Assembly (NCBI RefSeq): GCF_026210795.1
Contig: NC_089437.1
Span: 310,001 to 374,000 of the forward strand
Direction: 5' to 3'
Source of the DNA: Rhizophagus irregularis
Lineage: Eukaryota; Glomeromycota; Glomeromycetes; Glomerales; Glomeraceae
Length of the DNA stretch: 64,000 bases
In this document: positions 1 to 9,886 of the stretch, in pieces
Layout: every line of letters starts with the position of its first letter
Numbering within the stretch: position 1 is the first letter of the stretch
The notes under the pieces: generated by a model
Database searches by the model: none
Told to the model about the DNA's origin: nothing
What the model saw: the letters and a program-made list of their open reading frames with translations, nothing else
Translations under genes and position numbers: made by a program

Positions 1-144
1 ATTTCTTTTTACCATAAAAAACTTATATTATCATTTTCATTTCACGTTATAATTTCACCCTTACCACCCTTGGAATCTTCATCAAATAATCTCATATTAA
101 TCCTACCCCTTAAGAAATTTTTATTCAAATTCTTCCTTTAAATT

Positions 145-424
145 TCTACTATTTTCTATTGTTATTTTATTCTCTAAACTTTTAAACCACTTTGGTATTC
201 TTCCTTTAATACTCTTGTTATTTTCCATACAGAAATATTTCCATTTCATTAATCTTAAACAATCCGCCTCTGATAACTGTTCCAAATATAAAACTTCTTT
301 ACTTTTACATGGTTTCTTTGCCCTATTATATTCCTTATTCGATAAAATATCTTATTCTACATTTCCACCTTGTATTTTATGACTCGTTACTCGTTTAAAA
401 TCTTTAATGCATCTGCAATATAAC
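145..424 (-). pseudogene. LINE-like retroelement ORF fragment
   Basis: Read on the minus strand, one frame runs from about 424 to 145 with a single internal TAA near 340. It has a protein-like composition: a Tyr-Cys-rich start, a KSKEVLYLEQLS segment, then Trp/Lys-rich stretches including RIPKWFKSLE. It has no start codon, stops at a TAA and then decays. The upstream edge abuts a GC-rich dispersed repeat at 427. I recognise no catalytic motif. The composition resembles the linker between RT and RNase H in LINE-type ORFs of this fungal group, but that is inference. Evidence for past coding is good; the family is uncertain. Confidence 0.35.
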
Positions 425-426
425 TA

Positions 427-660
427 CTAGGAAACGGGAACCGTTGTAAGTCCGGAGCGAGGTACAATAAATAAAGATTTAGCGATATTCTACTAATTAG
501 CAGCATAACGCCTTGGAATTCCGGTAATTTTCTGCTGATTAGCAGCATTACGCCTTGGAATTCCTGGACAGAGAAACTCACGTGATTGAAAATTTACACG
601 TTATTTCCATAGATCATCATAGTGCGTAGACATATATAGTCCTTCGCTTCGCTCCGGACA
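427..660. repeat. GC-rich dispersed repeat, copy A
   Basis: A GC-rich block begins CTAGGAAACGGGAACC, and its first 34 bases recur exactly at 41532-41565. The far end carries GCGTAGACATATAT, also present in the distal copy. The ends contain GTCCGGAGCGA (450-460) and its reverse complement TCGCTCCGGAC near 650-660, so the block has partial inverted ends. Inside, a unit of about 45 bp with GCCTTGGAATTCC occurs twice (about 495-570). It looks like a short non-autonomous element; no target duplication was identified. Confidence 0.5.
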
Positions 661-910
661 ATTACGATTTAATTTTATGACAAAACGAAAAGTTATTAAA
701 CTAAAAATTATTGTAAAAAAAACCATGGGTGAATTTCTTTCAGAGCCAATTGAAGATAAAAACACTAATGAAGGTATCTGCTGTCAACAACATGACTTAA
801 TATATGTTACTTCAACAATGCAAGGTTGGCGAAAAAATATGGAAGATATGCATACTGTTGAGTGTAATATTCTTAAATTTCCTGATTATAGTTTTTTTGG
901 AGTTTATGAT

Positions 911-2401
911 TAAAGATGGTCATCGGTCCTAAAAAAGACCGTGGTCCTACGGTCTTACACTGAATTTATTAATTGTGGGCGCAGTATTATATTTAGTTTA
1001 GACGTATAAATTTTTGAAGTGTTTTAAATGTACTGCGTCCGTAATCGACGTTAAACTATTATTGACATTATTTTTATAATTTTATTTTATTTTTAGTTAT
1101 GAAGGGGAAGAATATTGTTCAATTGGTCACGAGTATTAAGTTAAGGATTACTAAAAAGGAATTATAATAAAAGTAGCGAATTAAGGAATTGTAACGAAAA
1201 TAGTTAATTAAGGGATAATATAGGAAGATTATTTCAACTGAGGAGGTCGGAGATGAGGGAAAGTGATGCAAATCAAATTGGAGATTTTAGGGATTGAATA
1301 GTGGGAAAATCAGGAAAAAGGGGATTTATTAGTTGAACAATGGTAACAATAGTAACGTGAAAGTATTAATAATGACCGAAATTTAGTGCTTCGATCCGGA
1401 TTGATCCGTTGATTAGCATCACAACATTTTTCTATTATTTTTGTCAAACTATAATTTTTGTCAGATTTAAAAAAATTATTCTTCTACAAATTTTATTAAT
1501 TTTGACCAAACTTATAGCTTCAACCGTTGCCAAACCGTAGTAAACCGTGGATTGATCCGTTAAAAACCCATCCGGATCGAAGCACTACCGAAATTGACTC
1601 AGAAATGAGGGTTGAACTTTTTTTTACAGAAAATTAATTTTTTACATTGTAGTTTAGTTATTTCGATTCTTTTCGCGCTTTTCTTATGATGAAAAGACGC
1701 CACTTTAATTATCTCAATTAAAGGTTATTGGGAGTATTGATAAAAAAGGGGGAAGCAAGCTACTATCGCAGTTTAATTATAGGAATTATATTAATTTAGA
1801 ATGATTTTTTTATTATATGTTACTAATATTATTATCAATCAAGCATGAACTCAGGATATATTATTGTATTTTGTCATTAATAAAGTATTAATTTTTGTAG
1901 CTAGTGGTGGCACTACTTACAACACCTTAAAAAGATGGACCGTCGGACTGGTCCGTCTTGGTGTAGGATTGCAGTCTGTATTAGTGTACATACAATGAGA
2001 CCGTCGGTCTTTTTAAGGACCGCAGTCTTTTTAAGACCGATCGGTCTTTTTTCTTTTTTTTTTTTGCAAATAAAAAAATTTTTTAGCATTAAATTTAATA
2101 TAAAAAATCATTATTATATGAAGACCAGTATACACTTGGAATTAATAATTAGTAATGATACATAAAATTCCTCTATACAATACTTTTCAATATATTAAAT
2201 CATCTTTATAGATAAGTAAAATAGATTAATAGGTCTGAAATTAAGTAATGTAAAATATTAATTGATTGACATGTGGTTTATTGTATTTTTTTTAAGAGGA
2301 CTGGTCAGTCTTCGGGTGCAAGACCACGGTCCGGTCCTACAAGTCCTGGGACCGACCGGTCCAGGACCGAGTAGGACCGGTAGGACCGATGACCAACCTT
2401 A
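911..2401. mobile_element. Non-autonomous hAT-type DNA element, 1,491 bp
   Basis: Both flanks carry the 8-bp duplication TTTATGAT (903-910 and 2402-2409). The terminal inverted repeats are 21 bp with two mismatches: TAAAGATGGTCATCGG at the left against TAAGGTTGGTCATCGG reading in from the right. An 8-bp target duplication with TA-starting termini fits the hAT superfamily. Subterminal zones are dense with GGTCC/GGACC and AAGACCG motifs in both orientations (920-955, 1930-2050, 2295-2395), as expected for hAT transposase binding arrays. There is no transposase ORF, so it must have moved in trans. Confidence 0.8.
1384..1587. mobile_element. hAT MITE, 204 bp, nested in the larger element
   Basis: Terminal inverted repeats of 18 bp (TAGTGCTTCGATCCGGAT at 1384-1401 and its complement at 1570-1587) are flanked by a perfect 8-bp duplication CCGAAATT (1376-1383 and 1588-1595). 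This is a textbook hAT-type MITE. It sits inside the 911-2401 element, so it is younger than that insertion or arrived before that copy moved. Confidence 0.88.
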
Positions 2402-2999
2402 TTTATGATGAATATCAAGGAAAATATATTTGAATATATCAGTAAAAACTTGCATCTTAATATTTTCAAAAAAATTCATGAAATTGGTGAAGAAAAATTG
2501 AAGCTATAAAGGATGCGATTCCTTCCTGAGTTTCACGTGTAAGACAATAGCAACTGCCTGTCTAGCAATTGGTTTATTTCTTGTTAGAAATTCTAAGTGA
2601 CTCCTATAACTCATTATAAAAGCCATGCTCTTGAACAAGAAGTCATTCACAAAGATTATGCAACTTTCAACCCTGCAACTCTAGTTTTTAACATCAATTA
2701 ACAGAAGATGGGTATCGCTAGTTAACCATAATTTTATGCTATCTACAGTAAATTTCCTCGATGGTATAAATTGTATCAGTATCTAAATTATTTTCATAAT
2801 TTTTGCTATGATTGTTAGAATGTAAACTTACATTTATATTATACAACAAAACCATCAAAATCCATTATTATCATGAACCATTATGGCTTGTGATTCATTT
2901 ACTATCTGACTTATTTTCAAATTTTAAGTATCTTCACTATTTCCAAATGAAAAGAATAAAATTATCTGATGATTTGTATCAACTATTATGGTTTGTAAT

Positions 3000-3500
3000 T
3001 CATCTTCCAACTTACTTTCATATTTTGAGTGCCTTCAGCAGCAAGTTCAATGGCCTGATTAAAACCATTTTCACCTACATAAGAAACATCCACTAGTTTA
3101 ATAACCTTGCATAAGTGGTCCTTAATGTTATGGTCCTTCAGGATACCACTGTTAGAGAAAAATTGATACCATACTGCCTAATATGTGGTCCCTACTGTCA
3201 TGGTCCTTCAGAATATCACTGATTCTAAAGTCCTTTCCAAGCCTGTTTCTTTATCAGTGTAAAGAGCTTAATCTTTCTTGTTCTTAAGTCATGGTGACAA
3301 TGACTTCAGAACTATCAAAATATAATGAGTAATATCCAAATTTTCCCAAATAATCAGAGTTTCTACAGCACCCAATTCCAAGCCATTTAAAATACCATCA
3401 ACACCAAATTGTCATTAGCTAAACTCTCAGCAGCAAGTTCAATGGCCTGATTAAAACCATTTTCATCTTCATAAGAAGTGTCATGATGAAGAAGAAGTAA
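3000..3500 (-). pseudogene. eRF1 (translation termination factor) pseudogene with internal duplication
   Basis: Minus-strand frames contain eRF1-specific strings in order: [18 protein letters not shown] (about 3480-3423), then [18 protein letters not shown] (about 3380-3325), a TPEQE/DKETG-like remnant (about 3300-3245), and then a second copy [20 protein letters not shown] (about 3105-3033). These match the middle/C-terminal domain of eukaryotic release factor 1, which recognises stop codons and triggers peptide release. The frame shifts repeatedly, has stops, and the NGFNQAIEL block occurs twice, so it is a degenerate, partly duplicated copy. The functional gene must be elsewhere. The NGFNQAIEL and GAVETLI strings make the identification firm. 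Confidence 0.75.
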
Positions 3501-4724
3501 TGAAAGGTAAAAAAAAAATAAAAAAAAATTACAACAAAAAATATTGATTTTTGGTTTTCAAAAAAAAATAAAATAAGAAATATTTGGCAAATTGTAGGTC
3601 TTTAAATAAAAAAAAAATTGCCTTTGCTCCATTTTCAATGATACCGAATATTATTGCATCATCTTTATTGATATTGCATCTTTTTAATAATTATGCATTG
3701 ATTACAAGAAAGTAACTTGATTTAGAGATAATACAGTAACACCTCCCTAAGTGCACGCACCTCGGGACCGACTATGCACGTGCACTTAGGGAGGGTGTGC
3801 ATTTATAGAACAGCCAATAGAAAAATAAATTTTGTTACACAATTAGATTTCCGACAAAAAATTTTTTAAATTTTTTTTATTAAACTCAAATCCAAATAAA
3901 ACAACATATTTTGCAAAAATTTAGTGAAAATATGTGTTAATGTCAGTTTGCCGCATTAAACTATTTTTTTTGGCCCTAAAAAATTTTTCAATCTTTCCCA
4001 CTAACTTATATACTCATCCGCTGTAAACGGCCGAATATCAAGTACGAAAAGATGATAAAATACGACCACCAAAGGTAATTTCCAAATATTAAGAACGAAC
4101 AAATTAACTATGGATTGGCGTGGATGGATAAATAATTAGCCGAAAAGGATAAACATTTAGGAAGAGTAATGATCTACATGATGTAATATTTATCAAATGA
4201 TTGACAAAGAACCAATAGGATAAATAGAGTCGATCAATTGGGGCTTAGCAATCTTTAACAATAAGAACGATTAGAAAGAATAATTATAAGCCACAAAAGA
4301 TAGATTACAAGCAAAACGCATAAAGCGGATTGAAAGAACATATAAAATAATGTCAGAAAGATTAAAGAACATAAAATATTATAAAAGATAATATAAAAAG
4401 ATTATACAAAGATATTATAAAAGATAATATAAAAAGATTATACAAAGATATTATAAAAGATAATATAAAAAGATTATACAAAGATATTATAAGAGATAAT
4501 ATAAAAAGATAGCAAAAAGATGGAACATAAAAGATAATATATTAAAAAGAACATATATAAAAAGATAACATATATATAAAGATAGCATATTAAAAGATAG
4601 CGTATTTAAAATATAGATAGCATATTAGAAAGATAGTTCAAAGATAATATGTAAAAAGAACATAGTATGTAAAAAGAATATAAAAGATAGTATATAGATA
4701 GAATAGAAAGAAGTATAAAGTTTG

Positions 4725-4732
4725 TATATATA
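4725..4732 (+). promoter_or_regulatory. LTR TATA box
   Basis: TATATATA lies in the central part of the LTR, preceded by an AG-rich region. It is the best candidate for the retrotransposon promoter and marks the U3/R boundary region. The same sequence is at 14565-14572 in the 3' LTR. Confidence 0.55.
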
Positions 4733-4778
4733 GAGAACGGAATTCAAGGTAATTCCACAGTTCTCATCCACAGAACTC

Positions 4779-4784
4779 AATAAA
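4779..4784 (+). terminator. LTR polyadenylation signal
   Basis: AATAAA lies about 50 bp downstream of the LTR TATA box and is followed by a T-rich tract, as expected at the R/U5 boundary. The functional copy would be the one in the 3' LTR at 14619-14624. Confidence 0.5.
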
Positions 4785-5247
4785 AATATAAGTTTTATTT
4801 TTTTAATTATTTGTTAGTAAAGTTTAATGTTAATTAAAGGTAATAGGTTCGCCCTAAACTTTAATTAATGTTTGCTTAATTAATTTTAATTGAATAAATG
4901 GAAATTTTAAGATGAATTAAATATACACTTTTGGAAAGTAATAATTCGTAGCGAGAGCTATCGAAGTTTGAAATTAAAGGTAAAAGTGGATATAATTTGG
5001 GAAAATTTAGAGAAGTTAAATTTTATTTTATATCATTCGACGTTTTATATTACTAACGCTATTTATGTCGTGAACCAAGAATGTTGTATGTTGTTCGTTG
5101 ATTATGTTGTTTGTTAATTATGTCGTTGATTATTAGCTTGTTCGTTTAATTGTTCATTCGTTCGTTTATTCGTTCGTTCGACCATGGGAATGCCCGTTCG
5201 ATGTGGCAACTCTGTAAATTGATGACAGAGGGAATTGGGGGATCTCA

Positions 5248-6796
5248 TATGGTGCATGCTCCGAGAAAGGAAATGATTATCATCACATGATTATTAATAT
5301 GAAAATTTAATTTCGTTAGTAAGTCACTGATAGGTATTATTAATCAATATTTTATTTTAGAATTTATTTTTAGATTTCAGGTTTTGACAAGTTCAAAAGG
5401 AACCAATAAATCAATAAGGATTTAATCGAGTTAAAAACTTGGAAAGGTGAAAGATTGGAGTTTGTTGTTGTGCAAGTAATCATTTAATTGATAGAAAGCA
5501 CAAGAATATTTCTTTCGGGAATAAAGTACCTGAGAAATTTCATAAGGAGATGTGGAAGTGAAAGATGAATTTTGGAATAAAGATTAATAATGGGAGAACA
5601 CCAATGTATTATCCGGGGTTCATCTGTGTGGTATGGGTTACCTCTGAGTTTGAATTTTGGATAAATGCTCGAAATTGGAAAATTTTTATTCTTCGACATT
5701 AAAGATTATAACGTATGGGTTACGTCAAATCTGGATACCCAGCTCAATAATGCGCAAATTGCTTTGGGAACGGGGAATGAAAATTGTAAAGACACCTACT
5801 ATCAAGAAACATTGAATGGATAAAATAGGACAAACCTGTAAACTATCATGCTTTTACCCAATGGGAAAAAGATAGAGATAAGCCCAGTATAGGTCCACCA
5901 ATTTGAGGAAAGATAAGTTGGTTTAGATGAGTTTTATGGATAGCTGATGACTTTTGAAACTGGATTTTGGAAGGTTAGATTCACCCGTTAAGAGACGAGT
6001 CGGCCAACGAAGGAAGAAAAAACGGATACGTCGTATTGTTACAGGTCCTAGGCTACATTTCAGATGAAGGTTCCTGGTGTAGTGTCCTAGTTCACGCTCT
6101 CATTACAATGTTCCGTTAAAAGAAGATAAAATAGAAGGATATTTACACATTAACGAGCCGTATAATGAACATTACGTGCAGTATTTAATAATAGAGTAAA
6201 ATCCGAAAAGAAGGACGTTTATTTAAAAGAAGGACATTTATTTAAAAGAAGAACATTTATTTGAAAAAGAATATTTATCTGAAAAAGAACATTTATTTGA
6301 AAAGAAGGACATTTATCTGAAAAGAACGACATTATGTGTACTATAGATTAATTTACATAATATAGAATATATAGTAGGAAGGATTTATGTGGACGATAAG
6401 AAAGATTGGAAATCCGCGAACTCTAAAAGTTATGAAAATTTTGGAGTTTGTGACATGTGAAATTACGGATATCGGTGATAAAAGATAAATTTTATGGCGC
6501 AGTAAAAAACCTCCACAGCCTGAGGAGATTGTGGACTTAGAATAATTTTTGAAATTTTGAGGCGCAGTAAAAATTAATAGTAGAATATGGCGTAGTAAAT
6601 ATATAAAATTGAAATTTAAAGATTGAAAGAAGCAATCTATTTAAAGATGAAAGAATGTTTAGAAGATTGAAAATAGAAACATAGAAGATTGAAAATAGAA
6701 ACATAGAAGATTGAAAATAGAAACGATAAGAGTGAAGTATAAATATATAAAAGGAGGTGAGATTTTAGTTAAGATTCTGGATGAACGATTACGACG
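5248..6796 (+). other. Gypsy leader (5' untranslated region)
   Basis: About 1.55 kb between the 5' LTR and gag with no convincing ORF. It contains an array of about 18-bp units around ATTTATTTGAAAAAGAAC (about 6215-6335) and three copies of a 21-bp AGATTGAAAATAGAAACATA unit (about 6660-6735). A short upstream ORF (6781-6810, ten codons with the stop) overlaps the gag ATG in another frame. Packaging or translation signals may lie here. Confidence 0.6.
5250..5266 (+). promoter_or_regulatory. Candidate tRNA primer-binding site
   Basis: Two bases after the 5' LTR the sequence TGGTGCATGCTCCGAGA starts with TGG, the complement of a tRNA CCA end. The position fits minus-strand priming. I could not name the tRNA; a host tRNA whose 3' end complements GTGCATGC would confirm it. 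Confidence 0.4.
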
Positions 6797-9700
6797 ATGG
6801 AATGGTATGAAACTTGGAGGGTTGATTACGAGAACCACAAATTAAGACATGACGAAAATATCGGAAATGTAGATATAGACGAATTAAGAGGAGAAAATAT
6901 AACATGTGAAATATGTTATCCAATGAGAGATACACCAGAAGTTTTTAAGAAATTTTGGAGAATATTACAAAAATTTGAATATACGATAAAAGGTTATAAC
7001 GCAGAAACTATAAGAGCGTTATTAAATTTATTAAGTATAGATAGTGAAGAAAGAAATAATTATACAAAAGGAAGGACTAGAGATGCATTAGATGTAATGG
7101 TCGAATCAATAAGATACTTGAAACAACCAATATTGAGAGAGAAAGGATTAAAGATAATAATAATAGTGATTGTGAGAGACTGTATAGAAAATGACAAAGA
7201 AGATGAAACAATGGACAGATTGATAGGGAATGAAGAATTAATAAGATACGGCTATATTTTGGAAGATTGGGATGTAAATATAAGATTTAGGGAATTTTAT
7301 GAATGGCATAAAGTGGCTATATCAGATTTTATAGAATGGAAAGATAGTGTTATTAGGAAATACAAAAATATATTGTATGAGGAAGCAGAATTAGAAGATG
7401 AGTCAATAGAAAAAATAGAGGCGTTCAAACAAAAGATTAGATCGATGTTGAACACAATGTACGTAAAAGGTCGTGGTGGAGGAATTGTGAAAGAAGTAAT
7501 TGAAAAAGTTTATGATAAGATTAGGGGGTTTGAACAATTAAATATAGATGAAACAGATAGTGATGACACACCAAGAAGCTATACTATAACAGAAACAGAT
7601 GATGGGGAAGAAGAAAATTTACCGATTAGTAGAAATGAAGAAATGTCGGATGAGGAATCTAATGAATCTAATAATGTTAAAGAAACAGAAACGACAAAGA
7701 TATTCGAAGAAATAATTAGAATGGATTTGAAAAGAATGGGATATGATGTAGAAATAACAGAAATTGAAAGAATAAGAAAATTTGGAGTAACCGCAAAGAT
7801 AATAACAACGTACGAATTTATGAAGAAGTATTTAACAATATGGAATCTTGAAGATGAAGAATTAGATGAACAAATATTACAATGGAGAGTTGAAAATACA
7901 AAAGAATGCGAAAGATGTGAAATTGAAAGATTAAAGAAAGAATTTAAAATTGGAGAAGAAATTTGCATAGAATGCGAGAAAGATGTTGGAAAAGAAAATC
8001 CAACAGATGACGAAGAGGAAATGGAAGAGGATATAAAAGGACCCGAAATTGGCTCAAGTAAAAAACCAAAAAGTAAAGAGAAAAATAAAAAATCAAAGGA
8101 AGTACCTATAATACCAATAACACCAGTACCACCAATAAAACCAAAGATAACAATGGCAGCATCAAGAGATGAACTCAGAGCAGATCTAAGAGCATTAATG
8201 AATACTATGTATAATCATGATATTGGGGCAGATTGGAACAATTTAGTATTACCACCAGTAACATTGACAGGATTACAAGGAGAAGTTCAAGCGAATACTA
8301 ATGCGATAGGAAATTTAAACGCAAATAGAGGAGCTATTGTAGAAATACCAGCATTTTATGGTACCAGTGGAGAAGATCCAGAAGAATGGGCAGATAAATT
8401 TGAGGAGACATTTACAGCGAATGGTTTAGGGAATGATGACGCACAGAGATTTAGATTAGCAAAAGCGAAATTAATGGGAGGAGCAGCAGATTGGTTAAAG
8501 ACTGAAGGAGTAAATATTGTCGATTGGAATGTTAATGGAGATCATAATTTAAGATTAAGAGTAAGAATAATTGGAAAGTATGCAAGTGATGAAATTAAAG
8601 ATAGATGGCTAGAACAATTAGAAAAGATTAGACAGGGAGACGAGAATGTAACTCAATACCTTACGAGATTTAAGTATATGTTAAAGAGAGCGGGAGGTGA
8701 TGCAGCAGTAGCAGCAAATCAGCAAAAGAGAATTTTTATTAGAGGATTAAAACCGGACTTTACTAAAGACGTAGTAATGGGAAATCCAGCAGATCTAAAT
8801 GCAACATTTCAGATAGCAAAAAACGTAGAAAGAGGTTTAGAAGCATTAACAGATAAAGTACAACCAAAAGGAATTAATGATGAACAAAGAAGACAAGAAC
8901 CTATTGTTCAAGGGAATGTAAGGAATAATAAAGGGGTAAGTGTAGATGAATTAGCGGACAATTTTGCGAAGTTACAAATTAAGATGTTAGAAGATGAGAA
9001 TGAAAGATTAAGAAATTTAGCGAGTCAGAGTTATAGGCGATTGCCACAAAGAAACCAACCAATACAAAGAAATCAACCAATTCAAAGAAATCAGTCATTT
9101 CAAAAAAGGGTACCAACATGTTTCAGATGTAATAGAGTAGGGCATTATAAGAATAATTGTCCTGAAGAAAGGAATGCAAGAGTAAATATGATGGACGAGT
9201 ATTATGATCAAGAAGAATATGATTATGATGAATATGGACACGAGGAACCACAATATAACGGAATGTACTATACACAAGGTTATTACGATGATTATGAAGA
9301 TAGAGAATTAAATTATCATAATGAATTGTACGCAAAAGATAATGCAGTAAAAACAAGAAGACAAACAAGAAGGACAAATCCAATAGTGGGATATAAAAAT
9401 AATGACGAAGGAGGAAATTTACAAGAAGAATTAAGAGAAGCAGGAAATAGAATGGATGATAGAGAAATACCAAGTGGTATAATGACACCAAGGTATACAC
9501 CTGAACGAACTGAACAAAATGAGGATAGACCGATAGGACCAGAGAATTATAATTATGGTCATCGACCTATGACAAGGGACGGAAAATTTTATAAGCCAAT
9601 GTTCACAAAAGAAGGCAAAGTATTTTATCCCGGAATGCGACAAGATGAATCTGGAGAATGGGTTAGAACAAAGCCATCGGAAACAGGAAAGCCTAGAGAA

Positions 9701-9868
9701 TATGGACCAAGATTAACTGACGGAATACCACCTTATGATATTGTGGAAGACGTGAAAAATTGTAGAGCGAATATAACATATGGACAATTAATAAATGGGA
9801 ATAACAAATATCATAAGCAATTGAGGGAAGGAACATATAAGCCAAGAAGCGTAAATGAGAAAAATTGA
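6797..9868 (+). CDS. gag: Gag polyprotein of the gypsy element
   Basis: 1,023 residues, starting at an ATG that opens MEWYETWR. Residues 1-450 are an acidic, charged region with a Cys4 pair (C371-x2-C374, C390-x2-C393) resembling a small zinc ribbon, then a basic linker and a Pro-Ile run. From M453 (MAASRDEL) comes the capsid-like retrotransposon gag domain: PAFYGTSGEDPEEWADKFEE, then WLEQLEKIRQ and QYLTRFK motifs. A CCHC zinc knuckle (C775, C778, H783, C788) would bind RNA. The last 220 residues are Tyr/Asp-rich, then Pro/Arg-rich. Gag forms the cytoplasmic virus-like particle. The length is large for a gypsy gag; M453 could be an ancestral start. It ends in TGA directly followed by CTA, in frame with protease. 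Confidence 0.93.
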   Translation: MEWYETWRVDYENHKLRHDENIGNVDIDELRGENITCEICYPMRDTPEVFKKFWRILQKFEYTIKGYNAETIRALLNLLSIDSEERNNYTKGRTRDALDVMVESIRYLKQPILREKGLKIIIIVIVRDCIENDKEDETMDRLIGNEELIRYGYILEDWDVNIRFREFYEWHKVAISDFIEWKDSVIRKYKNILYEEAELEDESIEKIEAFKQKIRSMLNTMYVKGRGGGIVKEVIEKVYDKIRGFEQLNIDETDSDDTPRSYTITETDDGEEENLPISRNEEMSDEESNESNNVKETETTKIFEEIIRMDLKRMGYDVEITEIERIRKFGVTAKIITTYEFMKKYLTIWNLEDEELDEQILQWRVENTKECERCEIERLKKEFKIGEEICIECEKDVGKENPTDDEEEMEEDIKGPEIGSSKKPKSKEKNKKSKEVPIIPITPVPPIKPKITMAASRDELRADLRALMNTMYNHDIGADWNNLVLPPVTLTGLQGEVQANTNAIGNLNANRGAIVEIPAFYGTSGEDPEEWADKFEETFTANGLGNDDAQRFRLAKAKLMGGAADWLKTEGVNIVDWNVNGDHNLRLRVRIIGKYASDEIKDRWLEQLEKIRQGDENVTQYLTRFKYMLKRAGGDAAVAANQQKRIFIRGLKPDFTKDVVMGNPADLNATFQIAKNVERGLEALTDKVQPKGINDEQRRQEPIVQGNVRNNKGVSVDELADNFAKLQIKMLEDENERLRNLASQSYRRLPQRNQPIQRNQPIQRNQSFQKRVPTCFRCNRVGHYKNNCPEERNARVNMMDEYYDQEEYDYDEYGHEEPQYNGMYYTQGYYDDYEDRELNYHNELYAKDNAVKTRRQTRRTNPIVGYKNNDEGGNLQEELREAGNRMDDREIPSGIMTPRYTPERTEQNEDRPIGPENYNYGHRPMTRDGKFYKPMFTKEGKVFYPGMRQDESGEWVRTKPSETGKPREYGPRLTDGIPPYDIVEDVKNCRANITYGQLINGNNKYHKQLREGTYKPRSVNEKN

Positions 9869-9886
9869 CTACACTCGGTGGGAACT

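Larger units (their letters stand above)
725..2790 (+). pseudogene. PP2C-type Ser/Thr phosphatase pseudogene, split by a hAT-type element
   Basis: The ATG at 725 has a good context (AAACCATGG) and opens with MGEFLSEP, followed by SMQGW-type and MED-H motifs and FFGVYD, matching the N-terminus of metal-dependent PP2C phosphatases. At 911 the frame ends where a 1,491-bp element is inserted. Just after the element (2402) the phosphatase frame resumes with EYQGKYIFEYISKNL, but the metal-binding GHGG segment expected after FGVYD is missing (about eight residues). A frameshift follows near 2500 and recognisability fades by about 2790. The deletion and frameshift show the gene was dead independently of the insertion. 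An active PP2C would dephosphorylate Ser/Thr proteins using Mn/Mg. Confidence 0.75.
4022..5247 (+). repeat. 5' LTR of the gypsy element
   Basis: It begins TGTAAACGG and ends GGATCTCA, so it has TG...CA ends. It contains three tandem copies of a roughly 36-bp unit with AAAGATATTATAAAAGATAA (about 4380-4500), a TATA box and a polyadenylation signal, and a TTCG-rich stretch near 5145-5180. Confidence 0.95.

Noticed and set aside
2812-3096. Plus-strand ORF of 94 codons
   Set aside because: It is largely the antisense of the eRF1 remnant and low-complexity DNA.
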